Positions 1 to 6,967 of a DNA stretch of 7,561 nt are shown here, one piece after another. How positions within the stretch are numbered: the first letter of the stretch is position 1; the number at the start of each line of letters is the position of its first letter. The stretch is from assembly GCA_022574115.1 (NCBI GenBank), contig JACZSS010000115.1, forward strand, positions 1 through 7,561, written 5' to 3'. The notes under the pieces are model-generated. The model was not told the origin of the DNA and searched no databases. It worked only from the letters and a program-made list of their open reading frames with translations. Position numbers and translations under genes: made by a program. The stretch is from Candidatus Heimdallarchaeota archaeon. GTDB lineage: Archaea; Asgardarchaeota; Heimdallarchaeia; Heimdallarchaeales; Kariarchaeaceae.

Positions 1-484
1 TATTGCTCCAGATCTTAGCTTGAAAGCGACCTTCTTAACATTGGGAAAAGGTCTAATTCTATCACTCTTTCGGACAATATTATAGAAGAGCCCTATTTTC
101 CCATCTAGGTTGACATTATCAATCAATCGATCGATCATTTCACCCGTTATCAGTGGTAAATCTGCTGAGACGTTTAGAATGTATTCAGGTGGGTTTTCTT
201 TCTCCAAAAAATACTTACAAGCTTTCATTGTAGTGTCAAAGAGAGACACCCCAGCTTCTAGGTATTCAATAGGTTTATTCATCTTATAGTTCAGTTCTTC
301 TTCGGTTAGTCCAAAGATCGTAACCGACTCAACTCGTTTGGATTCTGTCAATGCGTCCAAAACATAATGGATCATGGGTCTGCTATTTAGTGGAATTAAG
401 GATTTTGAGCTGACTCCTGCTTTTTCCAGTAATAGTATAATTTTTGTTGTTCTTTGTTGAACCTGCAGGTATGTAAACGTCCAA
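1..484 (-). CDS. MobA-like nucleotidyltransferase, partial, apparent frameshift
   Basis: The gene encodes the N-terminal part of a GT-A-fold NTP transferase (NTP_transf_3/MobA-like) and leaves the window at position 1. The reading shows 'KSLIPLNSRPMIHYVLDAL' followed further on by 'LNVSADLPLIT', where the Asp is the expected metal/nucleotide-binding residue. The frame covering 1-441 has no ATG or plausible N-terminus. The neighbouring frame upstream reads TTG (484-482) then 'DVYIPAGSTKNNK', which resembles the usual 'MDxxIxAGG' nucleotide-binding start. The two join exactly if one A is dropped from the AAAAA run at 441-445. A GTG at 490-488 is an alternative start. Related proteins transfer a nucleotide to sugar phosphates, molybdopterin or cobinamide phosphate; the substrate here cannot be told. 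The extra base may be a sequencing error, a real lesion or a frameshift site. Family certain to moderate, start uncertain. Confidence 0.75.
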
Positions 485-505
485 TCCCACAATTGAAGCG
501 AATCA

Positions 506-520
506 TTATTAAATTTAATT
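506..520 (-). promoter_or_regulatory. TATA-like promoter of the nucleotidyltransferase
   Basis: On the minus strand an A/T-only stretch (AATTAAATTTAATAA) lies between the stop of the upstream response-regulator gene and the nucleotidyltransferase. Its centre is about 23-30 bp before the GTG/TTG start candidates. This is the archaeal TATA-to-start distance expected for a leaderless transcript. It supports a start near 490-482 rather than further downstream. Confidence 0.45.
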
Positions 521-572
521 CAATCGTTATCGTGCCTCAAATTAAATCATTCTAATTTCTACAAGTTTTGGA

Positions 573-2024
573 TTAATTCTTTCTGAGGAATTCCTTAATC
601 TCTTCAAGAAACTCCTTTAAAAGCTTGATAGGCTCTGAAATAATTCGTTTACCGTTCTCTGCGAACTCGCTGTAATGGTTTGCAATTTCAGCTGATACTG
701 CTCTCATCAATGCAGATAACTGGGTCATTTTTACCATTTCACGAACTTCGACCGGACTAATTGCAATACTTAACATATAAGCCTGGGATCCGCCTCTAAC
801 TTTCTGGCTTGCAATCGAGAAAATCATATTAACAGTTCCATAATCACTTACGGAATGTATAAATGGCTCACCTGGACTAGTCCCCACCATATCCATAAAT
901 CGCGGAATTGCTTGGAGTTTGTCCTTTTCTAATCGACCATGTGGTGGAGGAACAATTAATTCGGTCTTTGGTCCTATGATATCATCAAATACGCTGAGAA
1001 TAAGGTGCAAATCAAAATTATCAATATTTTTCATTTCACTTTTGGGAAACTTTGGAGTAACCCGTGGATCATGATTGACTATCACTTTATAGTGTTGCAA
1101 TCGTTCATTTATATCAATATCTTGCTGTGGAACATACATCAGAGCCGATTCGTTGGATTGGTAATCATAATCAAACCTTGCATCACCTCTAATATCAATG
1201 TGAGTATTTTCCAGCTCGAAATTCTCCCAGATGGGGAATTTGAAATCTAAGTCCTCTAGTAAATATCTTGCGAGCGGATAATAGGAATGGAATGCTTCTG
1301 AGAGTAACGAGAAGACATATTCCTTCGGTAACTCCTTACCAATTTTCTTCACAATAGATAGATAAAGTCTGCTCAACTGATTCTTATACATCCTATAGAC
1401 TTTCTCTGAATGAGAATCTTGAGCTAATAACAGTTCAATTTTGAGGGGGCTCAATTCGATCCTGTAACGATCCTTATATGTTCGTTTCAATCGTTTAATA
1501 GGGTCTCCTACTGCTTTCTCAATTTGCTTGTAGACGGTTTCTGGAGCACATTTGAGTAATTCATTGAAAAATAAAGCATACAATTCCGCAATAGTTTGAA
1601 TACTGGTTGCAGGTTTATATCCCAACGAAAGCTCAAACGATCTGAGGACGTATTCAATTTGGCGGGGAACAATTGGTTTTGGAATATAATCTCTTGCACC
1701 TGCTCGGAGTAGATTAGCTATTTGGTTCTGATTAGTTAAGGGAGCTAAGATGATAATTTCAAGGCTCTTGTTAATTGAAAGAAGACCACGAATAATATCA
1801 ATTGGAGTAAATTCTGGAATCGTTATGTCAAGTAAGACCAAATTTGGACGAGTTTCTGCGATATACTTGAACGCCTCCTTAGCGGTGGAAGCCATACCTA
1901 CAACTTCAAACCCCAAACCAGGAAGTAAGTCCATCAAGGCATTTCTAATGAATACGCTGTCATCAACTATGAATATTTTGACAACAGGATCAAGAGAACT
2001 ATCTAACAAAGACAAAACCGACAA
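573..2024 (-). CDS. Response-regulator receiver protein with C-terminal longin-like domain
   Basis: This is a 483-residue cytoplasmic protein with no signal peptide or membrane segment. Residues 15-130 form a CheY-like receiver: acidic pair D21-D22, phosphoacceptor D66 in 'LVLLDITIP', and K116 in 'GARDYIPKP'. The Thr/Ser switch position appears to be A94, which is unusual. Residues 140-335 are a charged, mostly helical region I do not recognise. Residues 337-450 open with 'LILSVFDDIIGPKTELIVPP' and run through beta-rich stretches to a long helix. This resembles the longin/roadblock-like 'FD..xGP' domains abundant in Asgard archaea (inference). The tail (455-483) is lysine/glutamate rich and helical. 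No DNA-binding output domain is seen, so a protein-interaction or signalling output is likelier than direct transcription control. The start is TTG, because the first in-frame ATG lies inside the receiver. It is divergent from nadE. Confidence 0.85.
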   Translation of the reverse strand: MSVLSLLDSSLDPVVKIFIVDDSVFIRNALMDLLPGLGFEVVGMASTAKEAFKYIAETRPNLVLLDITIPEFTPIDIIRGLLSINKSLEIIILAPLTNQNQIANLLRAGARDYIPKPIVPRQIEYVLRSFELSLGYKPATSIQTIAELYALFFNELLKCAPETVYKQIEKAVGDPIKRLKRTYKDRYRIELSPLKIELLLAQDSHSEKVYRMYKNQLSRLYLSIVKKIGKELPKEYVFSLLSEAFHSYYPLARYLLEDLDFKFPIWENFELENTHIDIRGDARFDYDYQSNESALMYVPQQDIDINERLQHYKVIVNHDPRVTPKFPKSEMKNIDNFDLHLILSVFDDIIGPKTELIVPPPHGRLEKDKLQAIPRFMDMVGTSPGEPFIHSVSDYGTVNMIFSIASQKVRGGSQAYMLSIAISPVEVREMVKMTQLSALMRAVSAEIANHYSEFAENGKRIISEPIKLLKEFLEEIKEFLRKN

Positions 2025-2051
2025 TTACCCCTTAAAGTCATATCATTTTCC

Positions 2052-2063
2052 TATTATATATTT
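2052..2063 (-). promoter_or_regulatory. TATA box of the response-regulator gene
   Basis: The minus strand reads AAATATATAATA. It is centred about 33 bp before the TTG start at 2024, so transcription should begin near 2030 and give a leader of under 10 nt. A purine stretch, AAGGGG, lies at 2034-2029, directly before the start codon, but is too close to be an ideal RBS. Confidence 0.6.
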
Positions 2064-2074
2064 TTATTTATTAC

Positions 2075-2084
2075 AAGGAGGTGA
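2075..2084 (+). promoter_or_regulatory. Orphan perfect Shine-Dalgarno sequence
   Basis: AAGGAGGTGA is a full match to the complement of the 16S rRNA 3' end. The only reading frame it could serve begins with the overlapping GTG at 2081 or with ATT at 2087, and stops at 2116 after eleven codons. It lies too far (over 70 bp) from the nadE start to serve that gene. It is either a tiny leader ORF, a relic of a lost gene, or chance. Confidence 0.35.
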
Positions 2085-2117
2085 GGATTAGCTCAAAATA
2101 TAATTGGATAACGTGAA

Positions 2118-2129
2118 TTTTAAATTTTC
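2118..2129 (+). promoter_or_regulatory. TATA-like box of nadE
   Basis: TTTTAAATTTTC is centred about 33 bp before the TTG start at 2157, the same distance as for the divergent response-regulator gene. A second A/T stretch (AAAATATAATT, 2096-2106) is an alternative that would give a leader of about 30 nt. Confidence 0.4.
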
Positions 2130-2156
2130 ATAGTAGAACGTTAATTCGATCTATAT

Positions 2157-3818
2157 TTGTCTTTTTCAAATAGTTCATTGAAAATTGCTTTATGTCAAAT
2201 TAACCCAACTCTGGGCGATTTTAACTTCAATACAACCAAGATTATCGAATATATAGAAATGTCGCGCCAAAACCAAGCAGACATTATTGTGTTCCCAGAG
2301 TTAGCATTAACTGGTTACTTACCTTTTGATCTCATTGAATATCCGTCTTTTAGAATTCAGGTGGAAAGAAAAATACTTGAGATAGCTGCCGTTGTTAACC
2401 AAGAATACGTCATACTTGGTGCACCAGCTTTCTTCAAAGACGAGGATGGATCAGAAAAAATATTCAATTGTGGTGTGGTGTTACATAATGGAAAGGTAGT
2501 AGAATACATCAAAAAAGCACTTTTGCCAAACTACGATGTTTTTCATGAAAAACGATATTTCACCGAGAATGATGATCCTGTACCATACCTTATTGGTGAC
2601 CTGTCGATTGGCCTACAGGTTTGTGAGGATATGTGGGATTTGCCGTCATCATACGATTGTAAAGTGACACAGGTTTTGGATGAGAAGGGAGCCAATTTTT
2701 TTCTCAATATCAGTGCTTCCCCTTTTTCGATGGAAAAACAAGAAGATCGATTGGGAGTAATCAAGAAGCATGTCAAAAAATACGGGAAACCATTTATTTA
2801 TCTCAACGTTGTAGGCGGTCAGGATGAGATTGTTTTTGATGGTCGATCAATCGTTGTCAATGCTGAAAACGATATAATTGCAGAAATGAAAGCATTTGAA
2901 GAGGATTTTATTGTGTTTAAACTGGCGGATCTTTATTCATCCACTGTATTAAGGGAAGAAAAAGAAATTACCCGCTACCAAATGATGATAGATGCAATTA
3001 CATTAAACTTCAAAGATTATATCAGAAAAAACAATATCACAAACAAGATCATCATTGGTCTCAGCGGTGGTATTGATTCAGCCGTTACGGCATATTTAGC
3101 AACTTTAGTAGTAGGTAAGGAAAATGTTATTGGGGTAGCTTTACCCTCAAAATTTACAGCTTCTAGGTCAATGACTGATCTCAATCAGTTAGTATTAAAT
3201 CTGGGTATTTCTCTAAGAAACATTAGCATTGGGGGATTGTACATTGAATTGGAGAATTTACTTGAGGAACATGAGTTCGAGAAAGAAAATCTTGGAATAC
3301 CAGAAGAAAATGTTCAGCCGCGATTACGGGGCTTAATCCTTATGTATTTAGCAAACAAGCTCAATGGAATTGTTTTGTCAACTGGTAATAAATCCGAAAT
3401 AGCCGTGGGATATTCAACTTTGTACGGTGATACGGTGGGAGCAAAAAATCTTATTGGGGACATATACAAAAGTGAACTGTACAAACTTGTTCATTACATA
3501 AATAGAGATAGAGAAATCATTCCTGACGCCATCATTAATCGTGAGCCAACTGCGGAATTAAAGCCAGAACAGAAGGATAGTGATTCTTTGCCAGATTATA
3601 CCTTGCTTGACGATATTTTGACTTTATTCATTGACGAACAATTGAGCAAACATCAAATTTTGGAAAAGGGATTCGAGCTGAAGGTTGTTGATAAAATCAT
3701 TAGTCTGGTCTTGAAAAATGAATTCAAAAGAGCTCAGATGGTCCAAACAGTGAGACTTAGCGAAAAAAGCTTTGGTGGTGGAAGAATGATGCCAATTACT
3801 CATCGCTTCAATCCTTAA
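2157..3818 (+). CDS. nadE: Glutamine-dependent NAD+ synthetase
   Basis: This enzyme makes NAD+ from nicotinate adenine dinucleotide (deamido-NAD+) with ATP, using ammonia released from glutamine; it is cytosolic and the last step of NAD synthesis. It has 553 residues, normal for the two-domain form. Residues 8-270 are the nitrilase-type glutaminase domain with its triad visible: E48 in 'FPELALTGY', K120 before 'LLPNY', and C156 in 'QVCEDMWD'. Residues 275-553 are the ATP-pyrophosphatase synthetase domain with the P-loop 'SGGIDS' (303-308), 'STGNKSE' (408-414), 'GDIYKSELYKL', and the late 'DSLPDY' segment. The start is TTG at 2157, or TTG at 2178, which would give the family-typical 'MKIALCQINP' start. 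No in-frame ATG occurs before residue 35. No strong RBS is seen, which fits a near-leaderless message. The gene ends with TAA, 70 bp before the MFS gene. Confidence 0.97.
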   Translation: MSFSNSSLKIALCQINPTLGDFNFNTTKIIEYIEMSRQNQADIIVFPELALTGYLPFDLIEYPSFRIQVERKILEIAAVVNQEYVILGAPAFFKDEDGSEKIFNCGVVLHNGKVVEYIKKALLPNYDVFHEKRYFTENDDPVPYLIGDLSIGLQVCEDMWDLPSSYDCKVTQVLDEKGANFFLNISASPFSMEKQEDRLGVIKKHVKKYGKPFIYLNVVGGQDEIVFDGRSIVVNAENDIIAEMKAFEEDFIVFKLADLYSSTVLREEKEITRYQMMIDAITLNFKDYIRKNNITNKIIIGLSGGIDSAVTAYLATLVVGKENVIGVALPSKFTASRSMTDLNQLVLNLGISLRNISIGGLYIELENLLEEHEFEKENLGIPEENVQPRLRGLILMYLANKLNGIVLSTGNKSEIAVGYSTLYGDTVGAKNLIGDIYKSELYKLVHYINRDREIIPDAIINREPTAELKPEQKDSDSLPDYTLLDDILTLFIDEQLSKHQILEKGFELKVVDKIISLVLKNEFKRAQMVQTVRLSEKSFGGGRMMPITHRFNP

Positions 3819-3868
3819 TGTGAATTCATCATACAATTCAAAAATTACAAATGGATTAGACGACAAAG

Positions 3869-3874
3869 TTTTTT
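3869..3874 (+). terminator. Possible oligo-T termination site after nadE
   Basis: A run of six T follows nadE in the 70-bp gap before the transporter gene. Archaeal RNA polymerase can stop at such runs without a hairpin, but it sits only 14 bp before the next start codon. It may therefore be read through if the two genes share a transcript. No clear TATA box for the transporter is visible in the gap; the best A/T stretch is around 3840-3850. Confidence 0.25.
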
Positions 3875-3888
3875 GATTTACATAAATT

Positions 3889-5247
3889 ATGTTAGCATTG
3901 ATATTCCTCGGATATACGAGGATTAAACTTGGTGAATATGTTGGTTTATCCTCGTTTCAATTCTTAGCCTTTTTTAGAAGATTACTGATTTATACATTTT
4001 TAGCAATTTATCTAGGTCAAGTTATTGGTCTGTCAACTACTGAAGTCACCTTGATGGCAACAATTCCTATGATTGCCAGTGCCTCATTTCAAGCTTTTAT
4101 CTGGGGACCAGTTATTGATAAGACTAAGCAATCAGTTGCGTTAATTGGCTATGGTGAATTATTTGCAGGATTTGGTCACGTTCTCATGTTTTGGCTACAT
4201 AAATTCTATTATAATCAGGGATTAATAAAAGAATCTGGCTTTGCGATTATTGGTGTGTTAACCCTTATTGAATTTGGATGGTCCGCGAGTAATGTTGGAT
4301 GGGTTGCCTTGATTGCTGAAAAGACAGATTCCGACGAACGTACCAAATTATACGGAAATTTATCAGTTATTGGGGGCCTGGGAGGTATTTTTGGCGCACG
4401 GATTGGAGGACTATATTACGATGGTGGAGTTGGGTTTTCCGAGGGTATGTTGTTTTATATCGCTGCGGGTGTTATGGCAATTTCTGCTGGCATGATTTTC
4501 TTAACAAATAAAAATGTCAAGGTACCCAAAGATCAGAGTTTTGGGCTCTCACGAGCCGAGAAAGATCCTGAGGAAAATGGAATCGCCCTGTTAGAAGACC
4601 TACCAAGTTCTATTAAGAAAGCATTCATCTGGTTTATTATAGCCCTTATCTTTATCAACTTTGGCAGAAATTCTGTGGCTTTGATTATCAATTTATATCT
4701 AGTTGATGGAGGAGGATTCGCGGCCACAGACAAACAAATTGCAGATTATTCAAATTTATGGTCTGGAGCATCCCTGATAACCGGCATGTCAGTATGGTTC
4801 GGGAAAGATAAAATTTCAGATGGTAAATTGATGCTTCTTGGAAGTATCATGTCAATAATCGGGCTTATTTGGTTTACTCTTGCCTCAACTTTCATCTGGG
4901 TGCTGATCAGCGCAACGCTACTCGGATCAGTCTATGTACTGATCCAAGCCTCAAGCTACGGAATTGTGGCAAGCATAATACCTGAAGAATACAGAGGTCG
5001 AATGTTCGCTTACTACAATGTGACCTTTTTTCTTTCCTGGGGTGTAGGCGGAACCCTGATTAATGGCCCAATCGCAGATTATCTTATCAAAAATGGCAGT
5101 TCGAAGGCCAATGCTTATGAGTTTACATTTTTCGTGGCTGCGGGTATAGTATTTATTGGAATTGCATTTTTGCTTGGTAGTTATCGTTTAATTGGAAAAT
5201 TAGAATCGATCGATCAACAACCAGATGATGATCGCAAACTAACTTAA
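3889..5247 (+). CDS. MFS transporter, 12 membrane segments
   Basis: This 452-residue integral membrane protein has twelve hydrophobic segments, at about 23-45, 52-73, 83-103, 117-143, 155-176, 186-206, 243-270, 285-304, 312-332, 335-358, 372-398 and 409-433. A long charged cytoplasmic loop (207-242) separates the two six-helix halves, as in the major facilitator superfamily. A weak motif A, 'GPVIDKTK' (73-80), lies between segments 2 and 3. The loop before segment 5 has 'DERTKLYG', and the loop before segment 11 has 'IPEEYRGRMFAYYN' (364-377), all typical of MFS. The substrate cannot be predicted. Co-orientation with nadE raises, but does not show, a link to uptake of an NAD precursor. The ATG at 3889 is used because an in-frame TAA lies just upstream. 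The 3' end overlaps the opposing TPR gene by 9 bp. Confidence 0.9.
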   Translation: MLALIFLGYTRIKLGEYVGLSSFQFLAFFRRLLIYTFLAIYLGQVIGLSTTEVTLMATIPMIASASFQAFIWGPVIDKTKQSVALIGYGELFAGFGHVLMFWLHKFYYNQGLIKESGFAIIGVLTLIEFGWSASNVGWVALIAEKTDSDERTKLYGNLSVIGGLGGIFGARIGGLYYDGGVGFSEGMLFYIAAGVMAISAGMIFLTNKNVKVPKDQSFGLSRAEKDPEENGIALLEDLPSSIKKAFIWFIIALIFINFGRNSVALIINLYLVDGGGFAATDKQIADYSNLWSGASLITGMSVWFGKDKISDGKLMLLGSIMSIIGLIWFTLASTFIWVLISATLLGSVYVLIQASSYGIVASIIPEEYRGRMFAYYNVTFFLSWGVGGTLINGPIADYLIKNGSSKANAYEFTFFVAAGIVFIGIAFLLGSYRLIGKLESIDQQPDDDRKLT

Positions 5248-6363
5248 CTTTGAAGCTACAGAGAGAGCATTTTGTAAGTATTCTTCTAATTTAGCATTTC
5301 GAATTTTTTGTCGCATTGTAGTGTCAGGAGAAATTAAATCTGGCCATTTTTTGATCTCTTCAACGATTTTAAGCTTCTCGTCTTCAGCTTGCTGTATGAA
5401 GATTGTATGTTGTGTTTCTGTTGCCCTTATAGAAACTTCTTCTAATTTCTCTAGAGCGGTTTCGTGGTCTCCTTCAATCAAATTGAGTCGTGATCTAATT
5501 AAGGCCGTACTTAGTTCAAGCCGGTAATCGTGGTTCATCATTGCGTCATTTTCGACCGCTTGTAAATAACTGGTAATCTCATCAAGAACCTCTTGTTCAC
5601 CATATTGAGAGAGCTCTTCGACCAGTAGATCGCATAAATCCAATTTTGCTGAACTAAGCCACCAACTCCTGGTTTTAAGAATAGGATCAGCCAACAGCTC
5701 CTCTAAAATGGTTTGAGAGTTTGTTTTATGACGTGCTCGATTGCTATTTTTTAAAATAAGTGCCTCTGCGTGTTTCAAACCGGCTTTGATGAAAGGGTTT
5801 TCATCGGGTCCGATAATCTTACCAGCTATTTCATAAATTTCTCTTGAATTGGTTTTCTGATTTAACAGTTCATAGATTCTAACTTGATGTGGAAGACTTT
5901 CAGTAATTCTCATCTTATTTTTTTGGACAAATCGAAACTCCATAGCACTTCTTCCATAATTTGCCGCTTCTTGTAACCTGCCTGAAATATAATAAAGACT
6001 TGCTAGATTTACTTTTGCGTGTGCAACTCCATCCTCATTTGAGATCCGTTCCTCATTTCTTAAATTTTCCTCCATTAACTCCAATGCTTCTGGATGTTGT
6101 CCCATATTAGAGTATATGAGCCCTAAATTTCGTTGAGTCATATTGTAGTTTACCCAATCCTCAATCTCCTCACTCAAATCCTTACTTTCCTTAAAATAGG
6201 CATGTGCTGTTTTTAAATCCCCAGCCATAATCCGTGAAGCTCCCATTTGATTAAGAGCATGAGATTTGGCACGTTTTGCATATCTGCTAATAAATGATTT
6301 GGACTGGATAATCGGAATAGTTTTTTTCTCCATATCCACCGCTTGATCAATTTGTCCACTCAT
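5239..6363 (-). CDS. TPR-repeat protein, main part
   Basis: These 374 codons encode an all-helical, soluble tetratricopeptide-repeat protein. Clear repeats lie at about 33-66, 74-107 ('NLGLIYSNMGQHPEALELME'), 114-147 ('NLASLYYISGRLQEAANYGR') and 285-318 ('EGDHETALEKLEEV'); the region between is helical with weaker repeats. TPR proteins usually act as scaffolds for protein-protein contacts, and no catalytic domain is seen. The ATG follows directly on a TAG (TAGATG). The segment upstream of that TAG is in the same frame and completes a half repeat, so this is probably the C-terminal four-fifths of a longer 456-codon protein (5239-6609) rather than a separate gene. It ends with TAG and overlaps the transporter gene tail-to-tail. 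Reinitiation at the ATG could still yield this product. Confidence 0.8.
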   Translation of the reverse strand: MSGQIDQAVDMEKKTIPIIQSKSFISRYAKRAKSHALNQMGASRIMAGDLKTAHAYFKESKDLSEEIEDWVNYNMTQRNLGLIYSNMGQHPEALELMEENLRNEERISNEDGVAHAKVNLASLYYISGRLQEAANYGRSAMEFRFVQKNKMRITESLPHQVRIYELLNQKTNSREIYEIAGKIIGPDENPFIKAGLKHAEALILKNSNRARHKTNSQTILEELLADPILKTRSWWLSSAKLDLCDLLVEELSQYGEQEVLDEITSYLQAVENDAMMNHDYRLELSTALIRSRLNLIEGDHETALEKLEEVSIRATETQHTIFIQQAEDEKLKIVEEIKKWPDLISPDTTMRQKIRNAKLEEYLQNALSVASKLS

Positions 6364-6609
6364 CTAGAGAGCCCTGGTCAAGATGGCATAAGCTCGTAAT
6401 TGAGTAGACGGATTCACAATATTATTCAAATGAGATCGATTTTTAATGACCTGTTCAATTTGGCCCAGAGCAACCATAGCTTCATATTTGTGAACAATGT
6501 CATCATCTGATGGGTCCTGTATCTCATTCACTGCTTGAATAATCAGTTTGTATTTAGCATTTGTAAACAGATCGAAGAAATGCTCGTTGATCCGTATATC
6601 CGATTCCAT
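6364..6609 (-). CDS. N-terminal segment of the TPR protein, before in-frame TAG
   Basis: These 81 codons run in the same frame as the downstream TPR gene and end with TAG immediately before its ATG. The translation is helical ('FFDLFTNAKYKLIIQAVNEI', 'YEAMVALGQIEQVI') and its last residues, 'AYAILTRAL', are the first half of a TPR helix pair whose second half, 'GQIDQAVDMEKK', lies beyond the stop. Aligned to the TPR consensus, the stop sits near repeat position 12, inside helix A. The ATG at 6609 has a well-placed TATA-like box. I read this as the 5' end of one 5239-6609 gene broken by a nonsense change, a sequence error, or a codon that is read through. Confidence 0.7.
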   Translation of the reverse strand: MESDIRINEHFFDLFTNAKYKLIIQAVNEIQDPSDDDIVHKYEAMVALGQIEQVIKNRSHLNNIVNPSTQLRAYAILTRAL

Positions 6610-6629
6610 CCTCGTATTAGCAGTAAAAC

Positions 6630-6639
6630 TTAAGTATAA
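6630..6639 (-). promoter_or_regulatory. TATA-like box of the TPR gene
   Basis: The minus strand reads TTATACTTAA, centred about 25 bp before the ATG at 6609. This predicts a transcript starting at or next to the start codon, so the message would be leaderless. A GAGG directly abutting the ATG cannot work as a normal RBS. Confidence 0.5.
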
Positions 6640-6752
6640 GAAATTTTTCTACAACTCGAGAATTCATATACAATTTAAAGCCGTTTTCAATCTGATTCAA
6701 AGTGTCTGGGTTTACCTGATTTTGGTCTTGATATTGATTGACGATCTTACTA

Positions 6753-6967
6753 GATATCATTAATTATTGATCCTCATGTTATTGCGTATTATGAATATAA
6801 TCTTATCATTCATCCAACAAAATTAATGAAATCCATGGATCTTGAAATCTGAAGATAATTTGACACCATGATATCAAGTTAATTCTGATTAATTGGCTTG
6901 ATCTTGAAACGACCCGGAATAATTTTTTGTTCCAAATTTTTCAAATCTAGGGGAAATATGGATATCA
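6753..6967 (+). repeat. Three copies of GATATCA, two extended by TTAATT
   Basis: GATATCA occurs at 6753, 6870 and 6961. The first two copies are followed by TTAATT, directly or after two bases (GATATCATTAATT, GATATCAAGTTAATT). Nearby, 6756-6771 is a near-palindrome (ATCATTAATTATTGAT, one mismatched pair). They could be regulator sites in the divergent promoter region, but in A/T-rich DNA chance is not excluded. Confidence 0.3.
6838..6909 (+). repeat. 10-bp direct repeat GATCTTGAAA
   Basis: GATCTTGAAA occurs at 6838-6847 and again, identically, at 6900-6909, 62 bp apart. The copies flank the second GATATCA element. They may be paired regulator sites or the footprint of a small duplication. 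Confidence 0.3.

Noticed and set aside
127..135. CGATCGATC repeats, also near 5207-5215
   Set aside because: They are short simple palindromic runs inside coding sequence whose codons explain them; there is no mobile-element context.
1005..1250. 81-codon plus-strand ORF opposite the response-regulator gene
   Set aside because: It is fully antisense to a well-supported coding region, has no recognisable domain and no promoter or RBS.
1750..2091. 113-codon plus-strand ORF ending at the orphan Shine-Dalgarno
   Set aside because: It is antisense to the receiver domain for most of its length and has unremarkable composition; the opposite strand carries a clear domain.
4533..4733. Minus-strand ORF within the MFS gene
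   Set aside because: It is a shadow of the transporter loop and helix 7, with no independent signal.
5239..6609. Genome-wide TAG recoding to pyrrolysine
   Set aside because: One internal TAG is not enough evidence: the same gene terminates on TAG, no pyl genes are in the window, and a point error explains it as well.
6548..6763. 71-codon plus-strand ORF with a hydrophobic stretch near its end
   Set aside because: It is antisense to the TPR gene start and its promoter, has no RBS, and its hydrophobicity follows from A/T-rich sequence.
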